Origin: Owenia fusiformis
Taxonomy: Eukaryota; Annelida; Polychaeta; Sabellida; Oweniidae
Direction of reading: 5' to 3'
DNA: 25,000 nt
NCBI GenBank assembly: GCA_903813345.2
Contig: CAIIXF020000287.1
Location: 1 to 25,000 of the forward strand
This document shows positions 1 to 20,200 of the stretch, piece by piece. A model generated the notes under the pieces. That model saw nothing but the letters and a program-made list of their open reading frames with translations. It searched no databases and was not told where the DNA came from. The stretch's first letter is position 1. Every line of letters starts with the position of its first letter. A program made the translations under genes and the position numbers.

Positions 1-780
1 GCAATTGGAGGCATATGAAATATTATTTCTTTTCTGGGTATCTCGGTGCACTATTTGTGCAAATGTGAAAGATTTACATCGTATATTAAATGAGTTATGT
101 ATTCCTGGAAATAACATGTGACATATAAAGACGGCTGCATAAAGATTCCAAAAAGTACACATCTCCCTAACACCAAATTTGAACATATGTTGGCTAGGTA
201 TACTAGGTATATAGGCTCATTTGACATTTTCAGTACATTTTCAAAGAATGCCAGATCTGCAGTCTAGAGTCAATTTGCAGTTGATCAGATACTATAATTC
301 TAGTATCTGGACACATCCTTTAGAGGGATACATTAGCGATCTGACTGTATAATGAGACTGTAAGCTGCAATGCGTGTGAGCTTAATAAGTCCCTACCTAG
401 CCTACCTCTGAAGCCGACGCCTAGATTGGAGAATTATCCAAAAATCATCGTATTTAGAAACCAAACATGTATACCTTCTCAAAATACTCTGCAATTTTGT
501 CGTTTCTACAATGGGTGTTGATAACTGCCAACACAATACATGTCTCTTCAATTTGCCTTTTAATATAATTTGCTCTAAAAAATGAATACTTCTTTGGTTA
601 AATCTAGTTCAATCTTGAACGAATATTTAAGGACCTCAATGCAATACACTAAAATGTAAGCAGGCTTCTGATTGTTGTTTACTAGCGCAAGTATCTCGGA
701 GTTGCTCTTTTAGCAAGGATGCATTAAATCATCATGTAAGTAAGGTTCTGATTGGTTCATAATTTACGGCGCTAAAAATA
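1..780. other. non-coding A+T-rich DNA, no gene recognised
   Basis: No reading frame with recognisable domain content and no RNA gene was seen on either strand. The stretch is plain A+T-rich sequence upstream of a CpG-rich repeat array. Confidence 0.6.
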
Positions 781-849
781 AACTCCACGGGCGTGAAGAT
801 GTTTCTCAGCGCGTGTAAAATAACAGTCTTAACGCCCGTAATTAATAAT

Positions 850-1235
850 TTTAACGCCGTAAGTTCACGCCTGTAAATGTATTCTGAACGCCCGTAGAAT
901 TTACTTCTTCACGGGCGTAATTTACGCCTACACAGGCGTAATTTTTCGTCAGCACGGGCGTAATTTTACATCTACACGAGCGTAATTAACGCCTACACAC
1001 CCGTAAACAACGCATGCATTCTTTATACTAATAGGCCAACCATATTTAACGCCGTTAGTTTACGCCTGTATTTGTTTTAACGCGTATAGAATTCACTTCT
1101 TAACGGGCGTAATTAACGCTTTGACGGGCATAATTAACGCCTACACAGGCGTAATTAACGCCTACACGGGCGTAATTAACGCCTGCACACCCGTAAACAA
1201 CGCATGTATTCTTTATACTAATAGGCCAACCATAA
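850..1235. repeat. tandemly duplicated ~193-bp unit with 21-bp CpG-rich subrepeats
   Basis: Two copies, about 850-1044 and 1045-1235, share the same order of blocks and both end in a run close to TATACTAATAGGCCAACCAT. Inside them a 21-bp unit of the form ggcgtaattaacgcctacac recurs exactly in step at 1106, 1127, 1148 and 1169. The unit is nearly self-complementary (ACGGGCG / CGCCTGT around TAATTAA), so it can form hairpins. It is rich in CpG against a CpG-poor background. A short minus-strand frame here reads a 7-residue repeat, which is a by-product of the array. Confidence 0.85.
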
Positions 1236-1357
1236 ATGGCACTTTCGTACGCGCAGGTAATAAATTCTCTTTGTTCCTTTTTAATTTTTGATTTGAATAT
1301 TATCATGCTTAAATAATGATACAGTACTGAATATTATAAGAATTATCTTTTGTTAGG

Positions 1358-9646
<8,289 letters not shown>

Positions 9647-10177
9647 TATTAAGATAAATCTGTAACTATGTGTACAGTGAAACATTTACCTTAATGTTAT
9701 TATAGTTTGCTACAGGTATACCCCAAGGTCTAATATTTTGCATGTGTCTTTAGATGATTAAGATAAGAAGTAAACCTTCAACTTTTTTTAACCAAATAGG
9801 ATTGTGTATTCACAATTTAGTTGCGTAACGTGATATAATAATAGGCCTAAGATTGAAGGTGGATTTGATGGTAATGTTGTAGTTTAAGTTTTGTTGCACA
9901 TTTTCAGAGACAAATTCTTACATGAAATATGTTTCCCCAATATCAACACTGTGATTCCAGTTGATATATGAGACGTTCAATGAGTAATTATTATTTACAA
10001 AGTGGTTTTGGTTTAATATAGCAACATCAAATTATAATATACCGAGGGAAACGCCAGTCAAAAGTTGAAATATCAGAATAAACTAACACGTCATCAATGA
10101 CCGTAAGAGACAATCAACCATCAGCGGATAACTAATGCCATAATGGCGATGAATGACTAATTTCGAACTTATCAACG
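9647..10177. other. likely 3' untranslated region and flank of gene A
   Basis: No domain-bearing frame. An AATAAA hexamer at 10077-10082 is a possible polyadenylation signal about 430 bases after the stop. Confidence 0.4.
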
Positions 10178-10390
10178 ATGACATCAAACCTAAAAGGAGG
10201 TCAGGATAATTTTTGCCACCCAATTGACGGTATAGTACGCAAGCTTAACATATTACCCGAATATGGTCGTTGTTTCACCAACACGGGGACCCACAGTACC
10301 ACAGATCTCAACCCCACCGAGCTAGCGATTCTCGTGTCTGACTTAAAAGGTAACAACGAATTCACAAATGTTATGTTTTCAAAATAAATT
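10178..10390. other. G+C-richer block, unassigned
   Basis: About 200 bases are visibly richer in G+C and CpG than the surroundings and open in one frame on each strand (69 codons on +, 71 on -). Neither peptide carries a motif I recognise. It could be a fragment of a dispersed repeat or a non-coding exon. AATAAA at 10383 closes it on the + strand. Confidence 0.3.
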
Positions 10391-10734
10391 TCATGAACGT
10401 CCTTCAACAAAAACACAATTATTATAGTGAATGTGTATTATACAACTAACCCGAATTTGTTTATCTTCACCAAGTATCCTTATTCATGTGTTTTAATTTG
10501 CCTTCCTTTCCTCGACGTTTTTCTAAACATCCTGTAAAATGTCACTCGATGCCTTATCATCTCGGGGAATAACTACATGATTAATTTGGTACGTCCCACC
10601 CATGTCCCACTGACATATGATTGGAAACTTTTTTAACATTTGACTTGTGAATATAATTATATGCCCAAGTTCTTGTAAACAATGTTCACCCCGTGGTAGG
10701 CGGACTCACATCAAAGTTCAGATTTCCCACTTTC

Positions 10735-10830
10735 ATCACGTGTCAATCCCAGATCTCGCGTGATCAAAATAACACCCAGCGCCATTTTGGAATTACATGT
10801 GAAATAGTCATTCCTCATGAAAAAGTAAGT
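10735..10830 (+). promoter_or_regulatory. possible CpG-type promoter with first exon and donor
   Basis: A short cluster holds GATCTCGCGTGATC (partly like the TCTCGCGAGA core-promoter motif) and GCGCCATTTTGG (YY1-like), followed by ATG at 10817 and a perfect donor AA|GTAAGT at 10825. This could be the start of a + strand transcript. No matching downstream coding exon was found, so a non-coding RNA or chance is equally possible. Confidence 0.25.
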
Positions 10831-11688
10831 ATAACTTGATGCATTTCAAAACATCTGAATTATTTCATTGAATAATTCAAACTAAACTATGATGTGTATT
10901 GGTTCTAATGAATTGGTTTGGGAAGTATTGGTTCAGTACTTCGGCAGGAAATCTTCCGAACAAGCTATTTAACTTTGGCAAATTTAATAAGGCCAGCGAA
11001 GGGTCTAAATTTCGAAGTTTCGGACGGTGAGAGTCTATTCCTTACTCAAAACAGGGGTCCAGGCTGAGTGCTTCAATTTGGTGGATCTACTCCAAACAAA
11101 CTTATATCATCAATCAGATGACAATGCAATCTTGGTAAAATGAACAATAACTATGTTTGCATAACGGTCAACTCAGAATATAAAGGAAAAACAAACAAAG
11201 ACAAGTACAATCATTTTTGGAACACAGCGTATAATGTGTATGAAACGATTATTATGGCGCACAATCCATGCGCCTTTTCCGATCCAAAGTTTTCCAGTGC
11301 CTAAGCGTGAAGACCCTTAGTCAGAGAAGAAAATAAAAAAATGTTCGAATAATGTTTAACATGAACTAGATTGGTGAATTTAAGACTCCCGATTCAGACT
11401 CTGTATTCAAAAACAATTTTGACATCTGATATTGATGGGAAAATGATAAAAGAAAATGTCCATGTTTTATTCATCACAACTTTAAAAGCAAAAAATGATT
11501 AGTACATGATCATTGCAATTTCTCCGAAATTGGCATTCTTAAAAGAGTAAGAGTTTGGGCAAAATAGTTTTATTGATAAATGATAATAATATCTAAAATA
11601 TAATAGAAGGGCCCTCGATTTGACCTCCTAAAAATAAATAGTATCTACAAAAACTATACGAGGCCTCGCGAGGGGCTTCCTTTTTAAG
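10831..11688. other. intergenic DNA, nothing recognised
   Basis: A+T-rich with no domain-bearing frame. A 10-base perfect CpG palindrome, CCTCGCGAGG, lies at 11664-11673, just before the LINE insertion. Confidence 0.5.
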
Positions 11689-11689
11689 A

Positions 11690-12188
11690 GTTTCTTTATA
11701 CTGCTGACAGAACAGAGAACAACACTACTTGCAGGATTGGAGACGATAGGGATCCGTACCCACTATGATGGACTTAATATGCATGACCAATCCCAGTTCT
11801 TACTTTTTGGAGATAATAAATTTCCAATAGATGTCAATGAGAAACTAATGAACATAGTAGCATATTATATCCATCAGGGTCTAGATCTTTTGGACATGTA
11901 ATCGATTACAACATGTTACAACTGAAATCCCTCTGGCCAAGGGAAAAAACCTTACACATTTTTGAGATATACGAGTGTAGTGTGATGATATTTTATTGAC
12001 TTTTTTTTCATCTATTTTAACAATAACATGACATAAAAATAACTTATTATGTAAAAATTTAATAACATTCCTTTGGATTTCACTCAAAATTGCCGTCAAT
12101 GTCATTAGACTTTGGCAATTGTTTAAGTTTGTATATCTGTATTTTATGGAACACAATAAAGATGATTAAAAAAAAAAGTTTCTTTATA
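11690..12188 (+). mobile_element. 5'-truncated LINE with poly(A) tail and target-site duplications
   Basis: GTTTCTTTATA occurs at 11690-11700 and again at 12178-12188, directly after a run of A. Between them (11701-12177) one + frame runs from the very edge to TAA at 11897. It reads a tail with FLLFGDNKFPIDVNEKL and an alternating hydrophobic end, which resembles the C-terminus of non-LTR retrotransposon ORF2 proteins in marine invertebrates. An untranslated tail follows, with AATAAA at 12155 and oligo(A). Everything 5' of the last ~65 codons is missing, so the copy is dead. Confidence 0.85.
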
Positions 12189-12461
12189 TAATTAGTATTT
12201 GCAGAGTGCTTATAATATAATCATGTACAATAGTTCGGATCAGAGCGAGCATAAGTAGTATTTATGATAAAGAAAAAGTAGGTATCCGAAAAACATTTAA
12301 TTTATAAATGAAAAGTATGTACATACATATGAATCATCATGTAAATAAGGCCAGTAAAATAATTAATGACTTTTGCTAACATGGTATAATATTACCAGAG
12401 CATTATGAAAATGTTTTAATACGGTCGGAATAAAATAGTATATCTGTCCCATAATATAATA
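12189..12461. other. intergenic DNA, nothing recognised
   Basis: A+T-rich, no frame or repeat of note. Confidence 0.5.
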
Positions 12462-12793
12462 CAATATTTTCCTGATTTTCAACCCCTTCCATCCTTTCTT
12501 TTTTTAATTTTTCTTGCATCAATATGTTGCGTTTTGACACACAGTTGATCCCTTAAAAGGAATAAATAATTCCATTTAGATAAAGTGGAAAACAATATTT
12601 CCCATGTTATTTTCCCATAGGAAAAATCATTGCTTTCAGCTAAGTTTGGTCACCCATAATGGGTATCTTTAAAACCCCTGAAGGAATCACTTATTCCTTT
12701 AAAGTGGTTAACTATGTGTCAAAATGCAACATATTGATGCAAGAAAAATTAAAAAAGCAGGGATGGAAGGGGTCGAAAAATAGGAAAACATTT
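12462..12793. mobile_element. 330-bp foldback / inverted-repeat element
   Basis: A left arm of about 115 bases (12462-12575) is complementary to 12681-12793, including AATTTTTCTTGCATCAATAT and TTTTGACACA with few mismatches, around a spacer of ~105 bases. No target duplication or coding capacity was seen. The + frame at 12659-12898 runs through the right arm and is not a gene. Confidence 0.85.
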
Positions 12794-13537
12794 CAGAAAA
12801 ATCATGTGGGTGGGTTGTTTGCATCTAACCTGTCTCAAAGTCAAAATTATTTTATCATCTCTAGAAGTGATTTTCCTGGAGGTAATGCATTGGCCTAACA
12901 TATGCAATTGTTTAAATCCTCAGAAAATGGCCAAAATCCAACATATGACTGTACAAAATCTGTTGCGCTAACTTCCTTCCTCCTTTGCAGAAGAATGGAA
13001 CTAAGTTCTTCCACATCTCAGAGCCAGTTTGAATTCAAAACTTATCAAAAAGGGAAAAACTAAAGGCTCCCAATATATTATTAAACGAGTTATTAAAAGT
13101 CATAACTTCACATATTATCTACCATATGAGCAAATTATGTATCATACTTCTACACCTTCAGTTACCAAATGCGTTCAGGATTCTACGATGGATTTTATCC
13201 TTAAACTGGAACACTCAATCTTCATACATAGGTTAATTGTTTTGAGAACAACTAAATGTTACTCAGTGATTAAAGAGTCTTATATCACCCTATACGAAGT
13301 GATCGGATCTAAACCATATGGTTTTTGGTAAAGGACGAGAAAAGGTGGCAAAAATCAAACAAGGATAGCACAGCCATACAAATTTTCAACTCTCAACACA
13401 TCGTGAATTATTGTTAAATTGTACCTGTAAACCAAAGAACACGTTTGATTACATTGAAAATACATGGCATGCATAATCTTTCATAATAAATATCACATAG
13501 TCCTGAACAAATAGACTTTTCAAGGTAATGGCGTATT
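12794..13537. other. intergenic DNA, nothing convincing
   Basis: A frame of 100 codons at 13029-13331 (+) lacks an ATG at its start and has no recognisable motif. A small direct repeat of TAGGGTGTAAATGT at 13589 and 13613 lies just downstream of this stretch. Confidence 0.4.
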
Positions 13538-13543
13538 TTTATT
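13538..13543 (-). terminator. candidate poly(A) signal of gene B
   Basis: TTTATT on the + strand is AATAAA on the - strand, about 115 bases past the gene B stop codon. The position suits a short 3' untranslated region. Confidence 0.45.
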
Positions 13544-13658
13544 TGATTTTTGTCAGCATTTCTTTCCCCTTGCTTTGATCATTTTATGTAGGGTGTAAAT
13601 GTCATTTTATATAGGGTGTAAATGTGTGTAATATAATTCACATCCAGGTCGGGCGTTT

Positions 13659-14257
13659 TTAGACCATATCTAATGGTAGCAGTTTAACATCGCATAATGT
13701 CCAGGCGTATGATTTCGGGAGATTGAAAAATGCAAGACCACTGTAGCCACATGGATTGCATCCACAAATGTACTTACAGGTGTTTTTGTTGCCAGGAAGG
13801 GAATCTGTACCAACCAACAGGCATTTTTCAAACCGTCCTGTGTGAAGATTTGTACTAGCCGGTGCATCCATATCAACGGAATACACATAATGGTATGGGC
13901 TTTCACATTCTAATCGACCTGTCATCACAACATAGAACTCAGTATCAGACCCAAAGTCCAAGTTTAAATCAGGTGAGAATTTCAGATATCCGGGGGCTTC
14001 AGCGTTGTTAGGAATGTTCATACAAGTGCTGTTGTTGAAATCGTAATCGATGATACGGTTGAGCATCATGGGTGGAAATGTGTTGGCATATTCCTCCTCC
14101 AAGTTTATGCGATCGCTATATTTACAGCCAAGGTAACCTACTCTGCCTTGGATAGCTTGATTCCATGTTAGAGGATAGAGACGGATGTACTTTGCAAGAA
14201 ATCTTTTGTCGAACTTGTGGTAGAATTTTTTGTCCACGTCACCGTTCACTGTTACAC
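13659..14257 (-). CDS. gene B exon 3: end of second F5/8C domain and Cys-rich C-terminal domain
   Basis: The acceptor, read on the minus strand as TTTTTATTTTAG, precedes 14257; the stop TAA is at 13661-13659. The first 44 residues finish the F5/8C fold with LAKYIRLYPLTWNQAI and the terminal Cys421. The remaining 154 residues hold eight cysteines and end in GRFEKCLLVG, a Cys-x-Cys-x2-Cys-Gly cluster and WTLCDVKLL. That last pattern resembles the end of fucolectin/tachylectin-4-type F5/8C relatives, a weak match made by eye. Reading on through the acceptor gives an ATG-led frame (14294) whose start mimics a signal peptide, because the pyrimidine tract encodes Ile and Phe. Exon 2 upstream supplies the missing part of the domain, so the splice is preferred. 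Confidence 0.85.
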
Positions 14258-17200
14258 CTAAAATAAAAATACCAATAATACTAATTTTTATCATTGCCGT
14301 TTTGACACAAAGAAAATTCTTGATTGTAAAAATATGGTACTATTTAAAAAATATGGGTATAAGGAAACCGATGATGCTATTTGGGGTAATCCTGAATGCA
14401 GGGGTTAAGATACATGTATATATTACATCTTATCCCATATCTGAGGTAAAGCATGTAGTATAACACATATATTTATGATATTTTGCAAATGCTTGGAAAA
14501 AAGTGATATCTGTGGAATACGGAGAATATTCCACGGAAAACATTTTCCAAGGATTTGAAAATTCCCGCCAATGTGATGTGCATGGTTTCATGTTACGACG
14601 GTCATCATTAATTAGTGAGACAATTTTGAGGCAGCATCTTATATTCATTCAATTACAACAAAACTTGGTATGAACATACTCATTACCTTATTTGAATAGG
14701 TGCCTAGCAACAATGGTTACCATGGGAACGGTTGCTAGGGGTCTGTTGAGCAACTCAAAAATACCCGAAACCAGGGGACATTTTACCGTGCATTTTTTTA
14801 AAGTAACAATTAATTTTGTTTTCACGTTATCATGGGGTGATTGTTATGACAACATAAGCAATAATGATTTATTATCTTGTTTCTCATGTCACACTTGGCT
14901 GTTACACCAGAGGCACTGCCACTTCGCTGTACCTTGGGGTGGAGCAGGATTGGCTGAAATAAGCATGAATTCTAAAAAACTTTATCTCAACATTATGAAA
15001 TACAATACAATCAAGGGAATACCAGTATAAAAAACCCTGAGGGCCTTCAGGAGGTATATGTACCAGATAATGTGAAGCCATCCACTGTATACAGGTGGTA
15101 TTCTGCCTTAGTTTTGAAATAATCATATTTTGACTGTAGTATACACCTCAGTTCAAAAGATTCTGACTTAATAGCTTTTTGATTATATGGAACATATTCA
15201 ACAGAATCATCGAGATGTAAGGGACTTGGAAAATACGACCTAAAATCCTGAAGTTTTTTACATTAATAGGTGCTTCGGGGTACTGGTCATGACTTCATAT
15301 AGAAATATTTCAAAGCACTATATGGTATAGTTAACTTATCAAACTACATGGAAATGAAGTATTCCATCTAGGCTCAATTTGGTTAAAATATCAATGCAAT
15401 TTAGGCAAATTTGAAAAAGTTGTGACAATTTTATCACTAATTAATGATACCCCCTGATCTTACATGGTGATTTCACGACGACACAAATCTGGAGATGATT
15501 TGATGTTTTGGCTATATGGTTCAAAGGACAAAGTGAAACTGAATGTGGATTTTTGGATGGTTTGTAACCCTACTATCACACCAAACTAGTTCTCACTACG
15601 TTCTCGAAAACGGGCTTCAACTGTGTACGAACGGACTGGACCTACTAAGAACCGTTTGGGATCTATTTACACACTTCATCGAACGTACTCGAACGGGCAG
15701 GGCCTCTAGAACTTAGACAATGCTCAAAATGTTCTCGTGGTCGTCACGTTCTACAATTAGAACGAGTGACAACGTACTAAGGACGAGCTGGACGTACTAC
15801 TAACGGAACCGTCGTACTTCAATCCTACTAGGGACGTTTTAGCAACGAGTTGAACTGTCTGAGGACGTGTTGAGAACGAGGTAGAACTAATTGCAAACGG
15901 GTTTAAACTGATTAATAACGTATTTAACACTGCTTATGAACGAGTTAGCAAAAATATAACTATCACACCAAACAAGTTGCCACTGCGTTCTTCAAAACTG
16001 CCGTGCGAACGGAATGAACGTAGCTGCAACTTTCTAAGGTCTATTTACGAACGTTATGAACGTTCTCAGACGGGAATGTGATTTTAGAATTTTGAATCGA
16101 TTCAAAATTCGATGGCGACCATACCGTTCTGTAAACAGGTCATGTTGACCTTCTAGACTAAGGGACGCGTTCTACGACATTGCACACCGACGTGGTGCGA
16201 CCTGAACGAACTGCGAACGAGATGGATGTATTGGAGACTGTTTAAGAACGAAGAAGCTAATTATTTCAGACATATTTTCCGACCACAGCCAGACTGAGCC
16301 CGTTTTACGACGTTTTCGTAGGACTGGCAAGAACGGGTAAGGACTAGTTTGGTGTGATAGGGGGGTAAGGTGAACTATGGGGTAAATAGAATATACGATG
16401 ATTTTTTCGTGATATCATTTTAATGCACTCGTTGATATCAATATCTGCACTCATTCGCTACGCCCATTCGTCCAGATATATCAACTCGTGGATAAGAATG
16501 GTATCTCTCAAAATTATAGGATTCCCTATACATATTTCAACAGTTCTGTTCAATATAAAGTTATTGAAACTGTGCAGACATTGTAGACCCCTAAATGGTA
16601 TAACCTTTACCATATTTACACGAATACATGAAATAAATTGTTGGAATTGTCTAAATTGTGGATTAAAAAGTTCCTAATTTATTTACGCGTTATTACTTTT
16701 TTGTTTTTTAAAAATGTTTTTAATTTTGAAATATTTTTATTTAAATAAGTGCTAAAGCCCACCGTTTTTTTTATCAAGATCTTATTTATTAACATAACAG
16801 AATAACAGAGACACGTGTATTTAAAATGAGGTTATTCTGGGTACATTAACAAAGCTCTTTTAAATTGTAGTTATAGATCTTACATATTGGATCAAGATTT
16901 CAAAACATTGATTGTTCATTTATTATCTCAGGACCTGATTTTTTGAATGCTACAATGTAGTTTTGTAGATATCCATACAAACACCACAAGAGGACATCTC
17001 GGCTCAAAATTGTATTTCTTATAGACATCAACTCTTCATTAATATGATTGAAATTTATAATCAATAACAGTGCTTCAATTACCTGTTTCTCTATAGTCAA
17101 TGAGCTTTTTACTAGAGCAATGGGGAGAATTACCACAGTAATACACAGTGGAACAGCAATACTCGTTTAAGACATCACATTCCTGATTGTTGTAGGGTGG

Positions 17201-20200
17201 TCCGCATCTTCGATTTACAGTTATCTTCTCGGGATCTTGATCTGTTAAATCAAACCAGTACATGAACAGCATTGCATATTTTATGAATTTTTACATTATT
17301 AAGATTAATCATTACTTAAATTACTTACGTGGCAACAGTCCTATCAATGCCAAAAAAAATAAGATCAAATGTTTTATGGTTTTTGTATCAGGGTTTTGTA
17401 TATTTTTTTGGTGCAAAGAAATATCCTTCTAATTTCGTATTTCTCCATTCATAGATGTAAATATTGCAAAGGCTGACTGATTCTGACCACTTTGGTAACT
17501 TGCATCTACTTTATCGTCCGAATCAGTACCTGATGGCCCAATTTAAAAAAAATCGTTAAAACCCCTTCTTACAGGGTGTCGAAAAACAACGGCAATCCCC
17601 CCCCATTCTACAGGGAAAATTACTAAACGTTACGTTGCGTGTCATGTCTCATTTGAAGAAATTTTAATTCTGGGGTTACCTGAACAATTTCAGCTTTGTA
17701 TCATATCGTCTCACATATTTACAGCTGAATGTTAATTGCTGGCATAGTTACTCTTGAAGGGTATATACAGGATACCAAATGTATTTCAAATTGCTAGTCA
17801 TGCCTATTAATCAATTATTCTGTCATTAGACCAATGCTATATGTGTGATCTGATATCATGCAAGCTATAGTTAGCAACTGTGATGTCATTGACAAGAAGA
17901 ATGCCTTGCGCCAAAAGCAGTCAAATTAAAGCATAAAATCCAGTTCGATTTCGACAATGCGCAATTCCATACCTCAATACTTACTCAAACGTCAATGAAA
18001 ATATGCACATGCTTTGACTTACCCTTGCATCATTCTCACTCTATCTGCCTCCTCTGACGTTTATCTTTATAGTGACGTGAAGTACAAATTTTAAGACAAA
18101 CATGCTTTTGAACATTAAATGAAGATTGTCTTGCTGTTCTTGAGTGGCTTTCTGAGACAGGTGATGGTGAATTTTAAGATTTGTTTGATCAAAGGGTCAG
18201 CAGATATATTGAGTGTATATAAGGGGATAAGAGACTGTTTTGCGAAATTAGATCAAGAACTAACAATGAAATATAGACAAATTAAAAAAATAATTGGTTA
18301 ATAGGCAGGCATGACTGACATATTTGAATTTTGGTACCCTGTAACACTCTTTTAGATTCACATTTTCTACCTCTACAATATGTCGTACTCTTGCTCCACA
18401 TACCATGTTGCCATGTTACTATGGTAACCAGATACCTATGTTGCTGGTCAAATGTATTGCTTATTTTTACACAAAATGAAACTTTTATATATGGGGTGGT
18501 TGTGGCCAAATCTGAACAATTTTCATAAAGCATTAAGATTTTTAGAGCAAACGGTTCGGAACTTTTGGATCAACCCTCGTACAATTAAAAGTTCATTACC
18601 TGAAAATCGACCTCTCTCAATCCAGTTTACCCCATCCATGCTGGATGAAACTTTGTATGATGTAATCCTTTCATTAGTTCCCTTATTAGGTCCCTGTATA
18701 ATGACCTCTGATACAACATTGCTCTCCGGAAACTCAGCCTTAAACAGAGTAAAATAAAAATATGCACATAGATTAAACTATCTAGTACATACACCGCTTC
18801 GTTTTGGTTTCATTTCATTTTTTATCCATAGCCATATTAGTTAAGTCTTGTTTAATAGCTATGACCAATCACCCATAGAAATGGATGTCCTTTTCAGGTG
18901 TTTACATTCGGTGGTAAACAAGTCAGAACATTTTATATACTCCAAAGATTTAAAACGTCTGGATTTTCCAAATGATGCAAACATTTAACAAAGTTTTGCT
19001 AGGTCTTAAGTCCTCACTTTCCTTATTAGATTTCTTTAAAAATAAATTAAAAGGTAAAATGTTTCCGGATGGGCTTAACTTTTTTGTTGATGGAAGTTAT
19101 CTCGATAGGAAATGTATCTCAACAGAGCCGGGGTGGTCTCCAAATTAAACAAGTGGCTCACCAAAAGTACAAAACTATCCACTGATAAAACAAAAAAAAA
19201 AACAGAGATTCTTTGGAGATTCCAACTTGACAGGATTTCAATCAGAACTCCCTATTTCACCTAAACTCAACATTTTCATAGAAAATATTTGATTTTCATG
19301 TAGCTGAGACTAGACAGGAATGTGAGACCAGTACCCTGGACCTCTCTTCCTCAAATCTAGCATTGTTGCTTGATTAATTAAATCCAGCTTATTTGTTTTA
19401 TTCAAATCTAAGATATTCGAATCCAACATGTGTTTTGATTGCAGGATGTTATAAGGGGACGTCGAGAAATGCCAAAATTCGACTTGTCCCAACCTTGTTC
19501 ATACACTTTATTTTTGTATTTATGAAATCAACTCATTGATTGAAAATAATATGAATGCGATTCGTATTTATTTCATTTCTAATTTGAATTCGAAACGTTG
19601 AACATGACAAAAAACTGTGAATAATAGTTTCTTTCGATTCAAGAAGGATTGGCTCCCAGGATCAATACTCGATATTTTCGAACAATTTAAACGTCAAAAT
19701 GTCGTTACTGGAGAGGTTAAGCTAACGATGTTTTTCACAACGTAACCGTGAACGCAAAGTACAAAAATTAACAAAGGAATGTATCGAGCGCTCATAGTTT
19801 TATGCGCGCTTAGTCTACTTCAGATACTCTTTCAGCTTCAGAGTTTCGGGTTTAGAACGGGAGATTTTGAAATTTGACGTTGGGTCAACGGTAACCATTT
19901 TACTCGTGTCTATTGAACACTATGCTGTCAATTTTGATTTCGATGCACAGTTGAATTCTTGCTGAACACGATGATGTATGTCATGCATGATTTAGCGCCA
20001 AAAATCTTACGAAACGAGCTCGTTTAAAATATGTATTAGAAAACCAGCTATAAAACCGCATCAATGACATACTATAGAATCATTACACGCTATGGTGTAG
20101 TCTAAACAAACACTGGATTTGAACGGCTATTTATATGAGAAGGCTACATGAATTTGTATATGGTCGAGTGATACGTACAGGTTCAGTTTCGATTATATAT

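Noticed and set aside
1106-1190. Evenly spaced 21-bp repeats as a possible CRISPR array
   Set aside because: The units are directly adjacent with no spacers and the window is animal DNA; it is a tandem repeat.
13029-13331. 100-codon + frame
   Set aside because: It lacks an ATG start, shows no domain or splice context, and lies in intergenic A+T-rich DNA.
13659-14294. Gene B last exon as a self-contained 211-residue secreted protein starting at 14294
   Set aside because: It would begin with a third of an F5/8C domain. The apparent signal peptide is the pyrimidine tract of a good acceptor, and an upstream exon supplies the missing part in phase.
18119-18301. 60-codon + frame with a hydrophobic start and TGACGT motifs upstream
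   Set aside because: Only the lead looks protein-like; the rest has no motif, and there is no evidence for partner exons.
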